Positions 5,464-12,076 of a stretch of 12,130 nt of DNA are shown piece after piece (within the stretch, counting starts at the first letter, position 1; each line of letters begins with the position of its first letter). The notes under the pieces were generated by a model. It was given only the letters and a program-made list of their open reading frames with translations, searched no databases and had not been told where the DNA came from. The stretch is from F23-B02 sp963627445 (GTDB lineage: Bacteria; Bacillota; Clostridia; Oscillospirales; Oscillospiraceae). Both the position numbers and the translations under genes were made by a program. The stretch is from positions 1 to 12,130 of the forward strand of contig CAVGBM010000001.1 in the NCBI GenBank assembly GCA_963627445.1. The letters are read 5' to 3'.

Positions 5464-6215
5464 GATTTATAAGCTGGAATGTAAACGGCCTGCGAGCCGT
5501 CGTCAAAAAGGGCTTTGAGGATATATTCTGGTCGCTGGATGCCGACTTCGTCTGCCTTCAGGAGACAAAGCTTCAGGAGGGGCAGATTAGCCTCGACCTT
5601 CCCGGGTACGAGAGCTATTGGTGCTATGCCGAGAAAAAGGGCTACTCCGGCACGGCGATATTCACCCGCCACACGCCCCTGTCCGTGAGCTATAACCTCG
5701 GCATCCCCGAGCACGACAGCGAGGGGCGCGTCATCACGCTTGAGTACGAGGATTTCTACCTCGTCTGCGTCTACACCCCCAACTCGCAGGACGGCCTGCG
5801 CCGCCTCGACTACCGCATGAGCTGGGAGGATGACTTCCGCGAGTATCTGTGTAAGCTCGATAAGCAGAAGCCTGTCATAATTTGCGGGGACATGAATGTT
5901 GCGTATATGCCCATCGACCTTGCAAACCCCGACAGAAACCATTTTAACCCGGGCTTTTCCGATGAGGAAAGAGAAAAGTTCGGTCAGCTGCTTGATGCCG
6001 GATTTATCGACACCTTCCGCAGCCTGTACCCCGACCGTGCCGATGCATACTCGTGGTGGTCTTACCGCATGAAAGCACGAGAGAGAAACGTCGGCTGGCG
6101 CATCGACTATTTCGTCGTGTCCGAGCGCTTGCGGGATAACATCAAGGACGCATACATCCTGCCCGAGGTCATGGGCTCGGATCACTGTCCGGTGGGGCTG
6201 GATATGCTATGGTGA
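5460..6215 (+). CDS. xth: Exodeoxyribonuclease III / AP endonuclease
   Basis: Mg2+-dependent DNA repair nuclease of the ExoIII (Xth/ExoA) family. It cuts 5' to abasic sites and removes nucleotides from 3' ends in base excision repair. The 251 residues match the family length. The catalytic set is visible: N7 in SWNVNGLRA, E35 in LQETK, Y105 in YTPNS, D144 and N146 in GDMNVA, D216 in GWRIDYF, and D241/H242 in the terminal GSDHCPV. The ATG overlaps the trmB stop and is preceded by GGAGG at 5451-5455 inside trmB. Its own stop overlaps the dusB start by 7 bases, so it is sandwiched between two tRNA-modifying genes. The link is probably shared housekeeping expression rather than shared function. 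Confidence 0.96.
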   Translation: MRFISWNVNGLRAVVKKGFEDIFWSLDADFVCLQETKLQEGQISLDLPGYESYWCYAEKKGYSGTAIFTRHTPLSVSYNLGIPEHDSEGRVITLEYEDFYLVCVYTPNSQDGLRRLDYRMSWEDDFREYLCKLDKQKPVIICGDMNVAYMPIDLANPDRNHFNPGFSDEEREKFGQLLDAGFIDTFRSLYPDRADAYSWWSYRMKARERNVGWRIDYFVVSERLRDNIKDAYILPEVMGSDHCPVGLDMLW

Positions 6216-7180
6216 AGATAGGTAATGTCGAGATAAACGGTCGCCTGACCCTCGCGCCGATGGCGGGGGTGAGCGATTTTGCGTTCAGAGCCATATGCGC
6301 CGAGATGGGCGCGGCGCTTACCACGACCGAGATGGTCAGCGCAAAGGCGCTCGTCTACGGCGACGAGAAAACGAAGTCGCTTCTATATAATCCCGAGGTC
6401 TGCCACCCCTTTGCCGCGCAGATATTCGGCCACGAGCCGGAGGTCATGGCGGAGGCGGCGCAGCTTGCGATAGAATATTCCGGCGCGGAGATACTGGATA
6501 TCAACATGGGCTGCCCCGTCGGCAAGATAGTCAAAAGCGGCGACGGCTCGGCGCTCATGCGAACGCCCGAGCTTGCCGGGGAAATTATCGAAAGCGTCGT
6601 CAAGGCTGTGCCCGTTCCCGTGACGGTCAAGTTCCGCAAGGGCTTTGACGGCGGCAATGTGAACGCCGTTGAGTTTGCAAAGATCGCCGAGCAGGCGGGC
6701 GCAGCAGCCATCGCCGTGCACGGCAGGACGCGGGCGCAGATGTACTCAGGCCACGCCGATTGGGATATTATCCGCGATGTCAAGCGCGCCGTGTCCATCC
6801 CCGTGACCGCAAACGGCGATATTTTCTCTGCCGAGGACGCAGAGCACATCCTGCGCTACACCGGCTGCGACCTTGCCATGGTCGGCAGGGGCAGCTTCGG
6901 AAACCCTTGGATATTCCCGCAGACGAATGCACTTTTATCCGGCGAGCCCGTGCCGCCGCTGCCCCCGCTTAGTGAGCGCATCGACCTTGCCGTGCGTCAG
7001 ACGGAAATGTACGCCGAGCAAAACGGCGAGCGGCTTGCGTGCCTGGAGGCGCGGCATCAGATACCGTGGTATCTCAAGGGCGTTGCCAACGCCGGATACT
7101 ACAAGCAGCAGCTCGTGAAAGTCGAGACGCTTGAGCAGCTGCACAGGATAGCAAAGGGCATAAAAAGAGACCTCGTTTGA
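6209..7180 (+). CDS. dusB: tRNA-dihydrouridine synthase (DusB type)
   Basis: FMN- and NADPH-dependent enzyme that reduces specific uridines of tRNA to dihydrouridine. The 323-residue TIM-barrel protein opens with VKIGNVEINGRLTLAPMAGV, the Dus signature. The catalytic cysteine is C102 in INMGCPVGKIVKSGDGSALM (98-117). HGRTRAQMYSG (171-181), NGDI (202-205) and GRGSFGNPWIF (227-237) are the FMN- and phosphate-binding segments. The C-terminal part (about 255-323) is the helical tRNA-recognition domain. ATG 6209 overlaps the xth stop (6213-6215), with GGTGGGG at 6191-6197 as a weak ribosome binding site, so translation is probably coupled. It is the last gene of the unit. Only a weak A/T-rich hairpin follows its stop. 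Confidence 0.95.
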   Translation: MVKIGNVEINGRLTLAPMAGVSDFAFRAICAEMGAALTTTEMVSAKALVYGDEKTKSLLYNPEVCHPFAAQIFGHEPEVMAEAAQLAIEYSGAEILDINMGCPVGKIVKSGDGSALMRTPELAGEIIESVVKAVPVPVTVKFRKGFDGGNVNAVEFAKIAEQAGAAAIAVHGRTRAQMYSGHADWDIIRDVKRAVSIPVTANGDIFSAEDAEHILRYTGCDLAMVGRGSFGNPWIFPQTNALLSGEPVPPLPPLSERIDLAVRQTEMYAEQNGERLACLEARHQIPWYLKGVANAGYYKQQLVKVETLEQLHRIAKGIKRDLV

Positions 7181-7200
7181 CAAAAACGCCCGTTTTTTGT
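7180..7200 (+). terminator. Weak candidate terminator after dusB
   Basis: ACAAAAACG and CGTTTTTTGT form an almost perfect but A/T-rich stem around a very short loop right at the dusB stop, ending in a T run. The stem is weak, so termination may be partial and the downstream zinc-ribbon gene may receive some readthrough. Confidence 0.3.
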
Positions 7201-7221
7201 ACACAAATGTGAGTGTAGCTA

Positions 7222-7250
7222 TTGCTTAAACGCCAAACTTGGCATATAAT
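7222..7250 (+). promoter_or_regulatory. Promoter of the 78-residue zinc-ribbon gene, with palindrome in the spacer
   Basis: TTGCTT (7222-7227), 17 bases, then a perfect TATAAT (7245-7250). The spacer holds the inverted repeat GCCAA-AC-TTGGC (7232-7243), which would be covered by polymerase and could be an operator. Transcription should start near 7257. Confidence 0.75.
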
Positions 7251-7258
7251 TAAACGTA

Positions 7259-7287
7259 CTTGAGCTGGCGGAAGCCGGCTTGGCAAG
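7259..7287 (+). promoter_or_regulatory. Structured leader hairpin with a GGAA tetraloop
   Basis: AGCTGGC (7263-7269) pairs with GCCGGCT (7274-7280), with one U-G wobble in RNA, around GGAA, a GNRA-type tetraloop. The flanking CTTG (7259-7262) pairs with CAAG (7284-7287) after a 3-base bulge, giving an 11-bp stem in total. It would form at the very 5' end of the mRNA, about 20 bases before the ribosome binding site, so it could protect the end or control expression. Confidence 0.5.
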
Positions 7288-7321
7288 GTGAACAAAATAG
7301 AGGAAAGAGGAGGATCTTGTT

Positions 7322-7558
7322 ATGAAATGCCCTCGCTGCGGACATGAAATGACCCTCGATACCCACCGTAAGTATGCACTTAACATGTGCTACGAGTGCG
7401 GCTACATCGAAGGCAGACTGGAAGAAGGCCCCGGCACCGGTGCAACAAATTATGCACGCTTGAGAGCCATGAATTTTAACGAGGCCGTTGCATTCATTTC
7501 CGGCGGTCTTGGCATCGACGAAGAAAAGGTCGCCGATTGGCTTGACAACAAGGAATGA
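7322..7558 (+). CDS. Small zinc-ribbon protein, unknown function
   Basis: A 78-residue protein starting MKCPRCGHEMTLDTHRKYAL and continuing to CYECG. The four cysteines C3, C6, C23 and C26 form a compact zinc ribbon at the N terminus. A short glycine-rich linker (GPGTGATNYARL) follows. The C-terminal half (about 50-76, FNEAVAFISGGLGIDEEKV then ADWL) looks like two short helices, perhaps a small nucleic-acid- or protein-binding part. There is no signal peptide or membrane segment. The start is well supported: GGAGG at 7309-7313, 8 bases before ATG. It has its own strong promoter, a structured leader and a terminator, so it is a single-gene unit despite lying after dusB. I do not recognise a named family. 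Confidence 0.85.
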   Translation: MKCPRCGHEMTLDTHRKYALNMCYECGYIEGRLEEGPGTGATNYARLRAMNFNEAVAFISGGLGIDEEKVADWLDNKE

Positions 7559-7566
7559 GTTTATAG

Positions 7567-7605
7567 AAAATACCCACTATGCAATCAGCATAGCGGGTAT
7601 TTTTT
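7567..7605. terminator. Bidirectional intrinsic terminator
   Basis: AAAATACCCACTATGC and GCATAGCGGGTATTTT form a 16-bp stem with one A-C mismatch and the loop AATCA (7583-7587). T runs follow on the plus strand and on the minus strand (TTTTC). It lies between the convergent ends of the zinc-ribbon gene and the nucleotidyltransferase gene. Confidence 0.88.
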
Positions 7606-7610
7606 GCTTC

Positions 7611-8525
7611 TTAATTGTTCCAAAGCGTCGGGGGATATGTGCCGTTTTCGTGCAGCTTAGTCAGTGCCTCGACCGCGCCGGGCTTATCCTCGTGGTATGT
7701 AAGGCCGAACCAGCGGTCACGCGTACTGAGGACGGAGATGCTTATCTCGCCCTTGGCTGTCAGGTCGTCCATCATAATGGGCAGCAGGCACTCGGCCTTC
7801 AGATCATTCTCCGGCAGAGCGGCGAGGAAGTAGGCAAAATACTTTTCCATCACGGGGAGAATATCCTGATGATAGCCCCAAAGGTTCATGGAAACGAGCG
7901 TATCCGGCGCGAGCGCGGGGCCGTCATCACATTCGGAGGTGTCCCTTATCGTGCCGTCGGGCATGAGCTTAATTTTATATGTCTCCTTGACCTTTTTGAG
8001 CACACCGTTCTCGGCGATGCATACGCCGCGGGTGACGGTTCCAAACTTGCTCACGGTGTTTTCAAGGCGGTATGCAACCATGGTTGCCTCATCTGCGCCA
8101 TGGAGCCTTTCAAGCTCGGCGGAGATGGTCTTAAACGCCTCCGTGCCGTAGTAGTCGTCGGCATTTATGACCGCAAACGGAGTTTTGATGAGATCCTTTG
8201 CGCACAAAACGGCGTGCACCGTGCCGAAAGGCTTGGCGCGATCAGCAAACTCCGGCCTTGTCTCGGTGAAGCGGTCGGGGGTCTGGAGGGCGTAGTCGAT
8301 CTTTATACCGGTGCTGCGCTCGATGCGGTCGCCGAAAAGCGCCTTGACATCGCTAAGTATCTCGGGCTTGACTATCAAAACCAGCCTGTTAAAGCCCGCG
8401 GCCAATGCGTCATAAACCGCGTACTCCATAAGTATCTCGCCGTCGGGGCCGAGGCGCTCAATCTGCTTAACGCCGCCGTAGCGTGAGCCGAGTCCGGCTG
8501 CCATCACGACTAAAGTCTTATCCAT
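7611..8525 (-). CDS. GalU-like sugar-phosphate nucleotidyltransferase
   Basis: Probable NTP:sugar-1-phosphate nucleotidyltransferase that would make an NDP-sugar for glycan synthesis. The 304-residue product has the nucleotide-binding loop MAAGLGSRYGGVKQ (8-21), followed by LGPDGEILMEYAVYDAL. GTVHAV lies at 101-106, the metal-binding pair at D123/D124 in INADDYYG, and VSMNLWGY at 211-218. The loop GLGSRYGG differs from classical GalU/RfbA (GLGTR...P.TK), so it belongs to a separate branch; sugar and nucleotide are unknown. The ATG at 8523-8525 has CGGAGAA with an 8-base spacing. It starts 18 bases after the lipase-like gene and is probably cotranscribed with it. It ends at the bidirectional terminator it shares with the small zinc-ribbon gene. 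No kinase, glycosyltransferase or epimerase is beside it to indicate the pathway. Confidence 0.85.
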   Translation of the reverse strand: MDKTLVVMAAGLGSRYGGVKQIERLGPDGEILMEYAVYDALAAGFNRLVLIVKPEILSDVKALFGDRIERSTGIKIDYALQTPDRFTETRPEFADRAKPFGTVHAVLCAKDLIKTPFAVINADDYYGTEAFKTISAELERLHGADEATMVAYRLENTVSKFGTVTRGVCIAENGVLKKVKETYKIKLMPDGTIRDTSECDDGPALAPDTLVSMNLWGYHQDILPVMEKYFAYFLAALPENDLKAECLLPIMMDDLTAKGEISISVLSTRDRWFGLTYHEDKPGAVEALTKLHENGTYPPTLWNN

Positions 8526-8543
8526 AAATTATTCTCCGATCTG

Positions 8544-10013
8544 TTATTTTACGCTTATCTTTGTGTAGCTCGTTGTGCGGAACAGAGTTTTTTCGTCACC
8601 CGAGCGCAGCCAGGAAAGGTAGACCTCCGGCCAGTGCTGCATGAGTATCGCCGAGTCGCAGCCGTTGTGGTATGCGTCGACGAGCATGGTCACCAGCTGC
8701 TCATAATAGTAATCCTGATCGCCGTTTGTGACCTTCGTCGCCGTGAGCTTAGTTGCATAGCGCACGAAGATGCTCAGCCCCATCGAAAGAAGCTCGGAGG
8801 CCGGCGTTCTGTCGCCGTCGCCCTGCTTGCGCTTTGACGGAAGCCTGCCTATACGCTGCACCTTTTCCAGCGCACCGATATCGTTCCAGTCCTCGATGAG
8901 CGAGCACACGTCGTTTGCAAGCTCCTCGTTGCCGTCGAGCAGGAACTTGAGGAACATGCGCGGCTCAAACTCGCTTCCCCCGAACTTGCTGTTCATGTAG
9001 TCCATCAAAATGCCCTGATAGCCGCCCTGCGCGTACTTTTCCGGCGTTTCGAGCAGGTCGTCAAGATACTCCAGCAGCAGGTCGAGCGCGATCTCCTGAT
9101 CGGCAATGGGCTCATACTTGGCAGCCGGCAGATCTATCTGCGCCATGATATCGTTAAATTCGACGATCATCTTTTCCTTGAGCTTTTCGTACTCTTCAGC
9201 GCCGCGCCTTGCCTTGCACGGCAGGTACAGCGTCGTGCCGAAGCGGGTAAAGCCCCAGTAGGCGAGGGGAACGCGGGGCACTGCGTCTATCTCGGAAACG
9301 ATGTTGAAGATATTGTCGGTGTAGGCTGCCGCACGGTCAAATACCGTGAGGGGAGCTGCAAAGGTGTAGACAAAAATGTTGTCCTTGGATATGCCGCTTT
9401 CAAAGGTGAGCTTGGCGCCGAGAAGATTTGACACGGCAGCGCCGCGGCTGAAGCCCGTTATCCATATCTTTATCTTCTGACGGTCAAAGCCGTGATTGTC
9501 TATGTATCTATTAAGCGCATCGTACACGCTGTCGGCCGCCGTTTTAAAGCCCATGGCGTAATCCGGGCAGCTTTCGTCGACGACATGGGCGTTGCTGACC
9601 CACTCGCCGCCGTAGTGGTGGCTGCGGATGACGACGGGGATGAGGTGATAGCCGCCGCCCAGCGTTTTTGCCGCAAAGGCGTAGGCGCAGCTGTCGTCGG
9701 AGGCCTTGGTGACCTCGTACTTGTGCGTTTTGATGCTTCGGTCGTCGCAGCCGATGGTGTTGAGCAGGTGTCGGATATACTTATCGCCCGACACCTTGTA
9801 GGTGAACGCCGACATGCTCATGCCGAGCGACATCATCGCAAGCTCGTGGTCATACGAGCAGGCCGATTTATCAAAAAAGCGGTCAGAGTATCTGAAATAC
9901 ATGGTCTCGACGGCATCGGGGCGCTTGTCGGACGACACGAGCATGCTCACCGGCACATCGCCCTCGATGGCAACACCGTTTGTTCCGTCAAAATAATGTC
10001 TCAGAGGCATCAT
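8544..10013 (-). CDS. Lipase-like (class 3 type) alpha/beta hydrolase, cytoplasmic
   Basis: Probable serine esterase or lipase; substrate unknown. The 489-residue protein has the nucleophile elbow WITGFSRGAAVSNLLGAKL (184-202), with S189 as the likely nucleophile. VSEIDAVPRVP follows at 239-249, where D243 is the likely acid, as in class 3 lipases (N/S..D.VP). A candidate catalytic histidine is H460 in MQHWPEVYLSWL near the C terminus. Between about 265 and 430 is a mostly charged, probably helical insertion. No signal peptide, transmembrane segment or anchor is seen, so it would act in the cytoplasm, which is unusual for a lipase. The ATG at 10011-10013 is preferred over the next codon (also ATG) because AAGGAG at 10023-10028 lies 9 bases before it. 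It is first in a two-gene unit with the nucleotidyltransferase and divergent from the surface deacetylase gene. Confidence 0.8.
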   Translation of the reverse strand: MMPLRHYFDGTNGVAIEGDVPVSMLVSSDKRPDAVETMYFRYSDRFFDKSACSYDHELAMMSLGMSMSAFTYKVSGDKYIRHLLNTIGCDDRSIKTHKYEVTKASDDSCAYAFAAKTLGGGYHLIPVVIRSHHYGGEWVSNAHVVDESCPDYAMGFKTAADSVYDALNRYIDNHGFDRQKIKIWITGFSRGAAVSNLLGAKLTFESGISKDNIFVYTFAAPLTVFDRAAAYTDNIFNIVSEIDAVPRVPLAYWGFTRFGTTLYLPCKARRGAEEYEKLKEKMIVEFNDIMAQIDLPAAKYEPIADQEIALDLLLEYLDDLLETPEKYAQGGYQGILMDYMNSKFGGSEFEPRMFLKFLLDGNEELANDVCSLIEDWNDIGALEKVQRIGRLPSKRKQGDGDRTPASELLSMGLSIFVRYATKLTATKVTNGDQDYYYEQLVTMLVDAYHNGCDSAILMQHWPEVYLSWLRSGDEKTLFRTTSYTKISVK

Positions 10014-10052
10014 CTTAGTAATCTCCTTACATTTAAATTGTCAGTTAGCATG

Positions 10053-10081
10053 ATTATAAAATATTTTTCCAAAACAGGCAA
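10053..10081 (-). promoter_or_regulatory. Promoter of the lipase-like/nucleotidyltransferase unit
   Basis: On the minus strand TTGCCT (10076-10081), 17 bases, then TATAAT (10053-10058). The transcript would start near 10046, about 33 bases before the ATG. Confidence 0.7.
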
Positions 10082-10089
10082 GTACCTTG

Positions 10090-10118
10090 TTGACATAATA
10101 TCACTCAGGCTGTACAAT
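10090..10118 (+). promoter_or_regulatory. Promoter of the SLH polysaccharide deacetylase
   Basis: A perfect TTGACA (10090-10095), 17 bases, then TACAAT (10113-10118). Its -35 box is 8 bases from the -35 box of the oppositely directed lipase promoter. The transcript would start near 10125. Confidence 0.82.
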
Positions 10119-10150
10119 ATTTGCAGAGAAATGTGTTCGGGGAATATGAT

Positions 10151-11884
10151 ATGAAGAAATTTACAAAGATAACTGCAATGCTGCTGGCCGCGCTGCTGCT
10201 TGTTGGGATAATGCCGCCCGGGGCGCAGGCCGCCGGAGGTACAAAGCTCATCGCGCTCACCTTTGACGACGGGCCGAGCTCGACCAACACTCCCAAGCTG
10301 CTCGACGGGCTTAAGAAAAGAGGTGTGCATGTCACCTTTTTTATGACCGGGCAGAATGCCGAGCGAAATCCCGATATTGTAAAGAGAGCTTACAGCGAAG
10401 GGCACCAGATATGCAGCCATACATACGACCATCCGCTGCTGACTAATCTAAGTGATTCTCAGATAAAGACCGAGATAAGCAAAACCGATAAGATCCTCGA
10501 CAACGCCATCGGCTATGACCTTGACTATTCGGTGCGCCCGCCTTACGGCGGCTACAATGACCGAGTGCTTGCCGCCATCGGCAGACCGTGCTATTTCTGG
10601 TCGGTAGACACCCGTGACTGGGAAAGCCGCAATGCGACGGCAGCATATAATATGTTCATGAAATATGTAAAGGACGGCTCGATCGTCCTCATGCACGACC
10701 TTTACAGCACGACCGTCACCGCCGCTTTAAACGCCATCGACACGCTGCAAAAGCAGGGCTATGAGTTCGTTACACTAAACGAGCTCCAGGTGCGCCGCGG
10801 CATAACGCCGACGGCGGGCAAGATATATTTTGATGTCTATCCGACTTCCCACGGCACCGATAAGCCGCTTTCCGCGCCCGTTATCAGCTATAAGCAGCAA
10901 AACGGCGGCAAAAAGGTCGTCATCACCGGCGACAGCCGCGCAAAGATATACTACACCACCGACGGAACTGATCCCACGCCCGGCAATGCGATCAGGTACA
11001 AGGGCGCGTTCTCCGTTAAGGACAAGACCACCGTCAAGGCGATAAGCGTCGTGAACTGGAACGGCTTCAAATCCGGCGCAGTGTCAAAAAAGATAAGCTA
11101 CACGACGCTGCGCGCGCCGAAGATCACCGCCGCAAACGGCAAGATAACGCTCAGCGGCTTAACGTCCGGCGCAAGCTATTACTACACCACAAACGGCAAA
11201 ACGCCCACAAGCTCGTCGGCAAAATACTCCGGCAGCTTCACCGCCGTGCCCGACACGGTCTACACCGTCCGCGGCATCGGCGGCGGCTACTACTCCAGCG
11301 CCGCGGTCTGGGCGACCTACGGCGCATCCGGCAAGCTCTATACCGATGTCAAGCCCGGGCTCTGGTACTACAAGGCTGCCGACCGCGCAGTGGGCGAGGG
11401 GATACTTGACATGAGCGGCACGAAGCTTGCACCGCACGCAGAGGTGACCCGCGCGCAGCTTGTTTCGATGCTCTACCGCATGGCAGGCAGCCCCGCGGTC
11501 GAGGGCGACATGTCCTTTGACGATGTGTCGGAGAGCGCAAAGTATTATAACGCAGTCATGTGGGCGTATCAAAACGGCATCGCGATGGGCGTAGGCTACG
11601 GGAAGTTTGCGCCGACGCAGCTTGTGACCCGCGAGCAGACCTGCGCGTTTCTGGCACGGTACGCCGAAGCCTGCGGCAAGGACTTGAGCGGGCTTGACAA
11701 AACGGCGATCGACGCATTTTCCGACAAGGCCGCCGTCGAGCCGAGCATAGCTCAAAGCGTTAACGACATGTGCGCCCTCGGCATAGTCCGGGGCTACGAG
11801 GACGGCACCATAGGCCCGCGCTACGCCATCACCCGCGCCGAGGCCGCGACCATGCTCACAAGATTGGAAGATGCATTACAATAA
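10151..11884 (+). CDS. Secreted polysaccharide deacetylase with SLH cell-wall anchor
   Basis: Surface enzyme predicted to remove acetyl groups from an N-acetylated glycan (peptidoglycan, chitin-like or other polymer). The 577-residue protein has a signal peptide (MKKFTKITAMLLAALLLVGI, cleavage after AQA at 27). A NodB domain (about 31-215) has all catalytic motifs: TFDDGPS with D39/D40, HTYDH with metal ligands H90/H94, RPPYG with R129, DTRDW, and LMHD with H182. Two chitobiase/hexosaminidase C-terminal-type beta domains follow (about 243-318 and 322-390; YYTTDGTDPTP and YYTTNGKTPTS). Three SLH repeats (about 397-446, 455-509, 521-575) dock it to secondary cell-wall polymer. ATG 10151 follows GGGGA (10139-10143). 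An upstream in-frame TTG at 10121 is rejected because it falls at or before the predicted transcript start and would spoil the signal peptide. Single-gene unit. Confidence 0.93.
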   Translation: MKKFTKITAMLLAALLLVGIMPPGAQAAGGTKLIALTFDDGPSSTNTPKLLDGLKKRGVHVTFFMTGQNAERNPDIVKRAYSEGHQICSHTYDHPLLTNLSDSQIKTEISKTDKILDNAIGYDLDYSVRPPYGGYNDRVLAAIGRPCYFWSVDTRDWESRNATAAYNMFMKYVKDGSIVLMHDLYSTTVTAALNAIDTLQKQGYEFVTLNELQVRRGITPTAGKIYFDVYPTSHGTDKPLSAPVISYKQQNGGKKVVITGDSRAKIYYTTDGTDPTPGNAIRYKGAFSVKDKTTVKAISVVNWNGFKSGAVSKKISYTTLRAPKITAANGKITLSGLTSGASYYYTTNGKTPTSSSAKYSGSFTAVPDTVYTVRGIGGGYYSSAAVWATYGASGKLYTDVKPGLWYYKAADRAVGEGILDMSGTKLAPHAEVTRAQLVSMLYRMAGSPAVEGDMSFDDVSESAKYYNAVMWAYQNGIAMGVGYGKFAPTQLVTREQTCAFLARYAEACGKDLSGLDKTAIDAFSDKAAVEPSIAQSVNDMCALGIVRGYEDGTIGPRYAITRAEAATMLTRLEDALQ

Positions 11885-11885
11885 C

Positions 11886-11922
11886 AAAAACACAGCGGAA
11901 ATTATTTTTCCGCTGTGTTTTT
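11886..11922. terminator. Intrinsic terminator of the deacetylase gene
   Basis: A perfect 16-bp stem, AAAAACACAGCGGAAA with TTTCCGCTGTGTTTTT, has the loop TTATT (11902-11906). It begins one base after the stop codon. Flanking A and T runs let it act on both strands. Confidence 0.92.
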
Positions 11923-11932
11923 CGTAGAAAGC

Positions 11933-11968
11933 AAAAAAGCCTGTGATCGTTGAGATCACAGGCTTTTT

Positions 11969-11969
<1 letters not shown>
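11933..11969. terminator. Intrinsic terminator of the tRNA operon
   Basis: A perfect 16-bp stem, AAAAAAGCCTGTGATC with GATCACAGGCTTTTTT, has the 5-base loop GTTGA (11949-11953). On the minus strand it follows directly on the CCA end of tRNA-Thr and finishes in six T. It is symmetrical and could also stop plus-strand readthrough from the deacetylase gene. Confidence 0.92.
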
Positions 11970-12044
<75 letters not shown>

Positions 12045-12050
12045 AAAGAT

Positions 12051-12075
12051 TATGCCCCTCATTACAAGGGGCATA
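12051..12075 (-). promoter_or_regulatory. Hairpin in the spacer between the two tRNAs
   Basis: TATGCCCCT (12051-12059) and AGGGGCATA (12067-12075) form a perfect 9-bp stem with a 7-base loop. It starts one base after the tRNA-Asp CCA end and is probably a processing element. It lacks a T run and does not look like a terminator. Confidence 0.5.
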
Positions 12076-12076
12076 G

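Noticed and set aside
5313..6185. 290-residue minus-strand frame
   Set aside because: It lies fully antisense to trmB and xth, both of which are certain. No motifs and no start signals.
7488..8486. 332-residue plus-strand frame
   Set aside because: It is antisense to the nucleotidyltransferase, runs through a terminator, has no ribosome binding site and shows no family motifs. Long antisense frames are common in GC-rich genes.
9492..10154. 220-residue plus-strand frame
   Set aside because: It is antisense to the lipase-like gene and crosses both divergent promoters.
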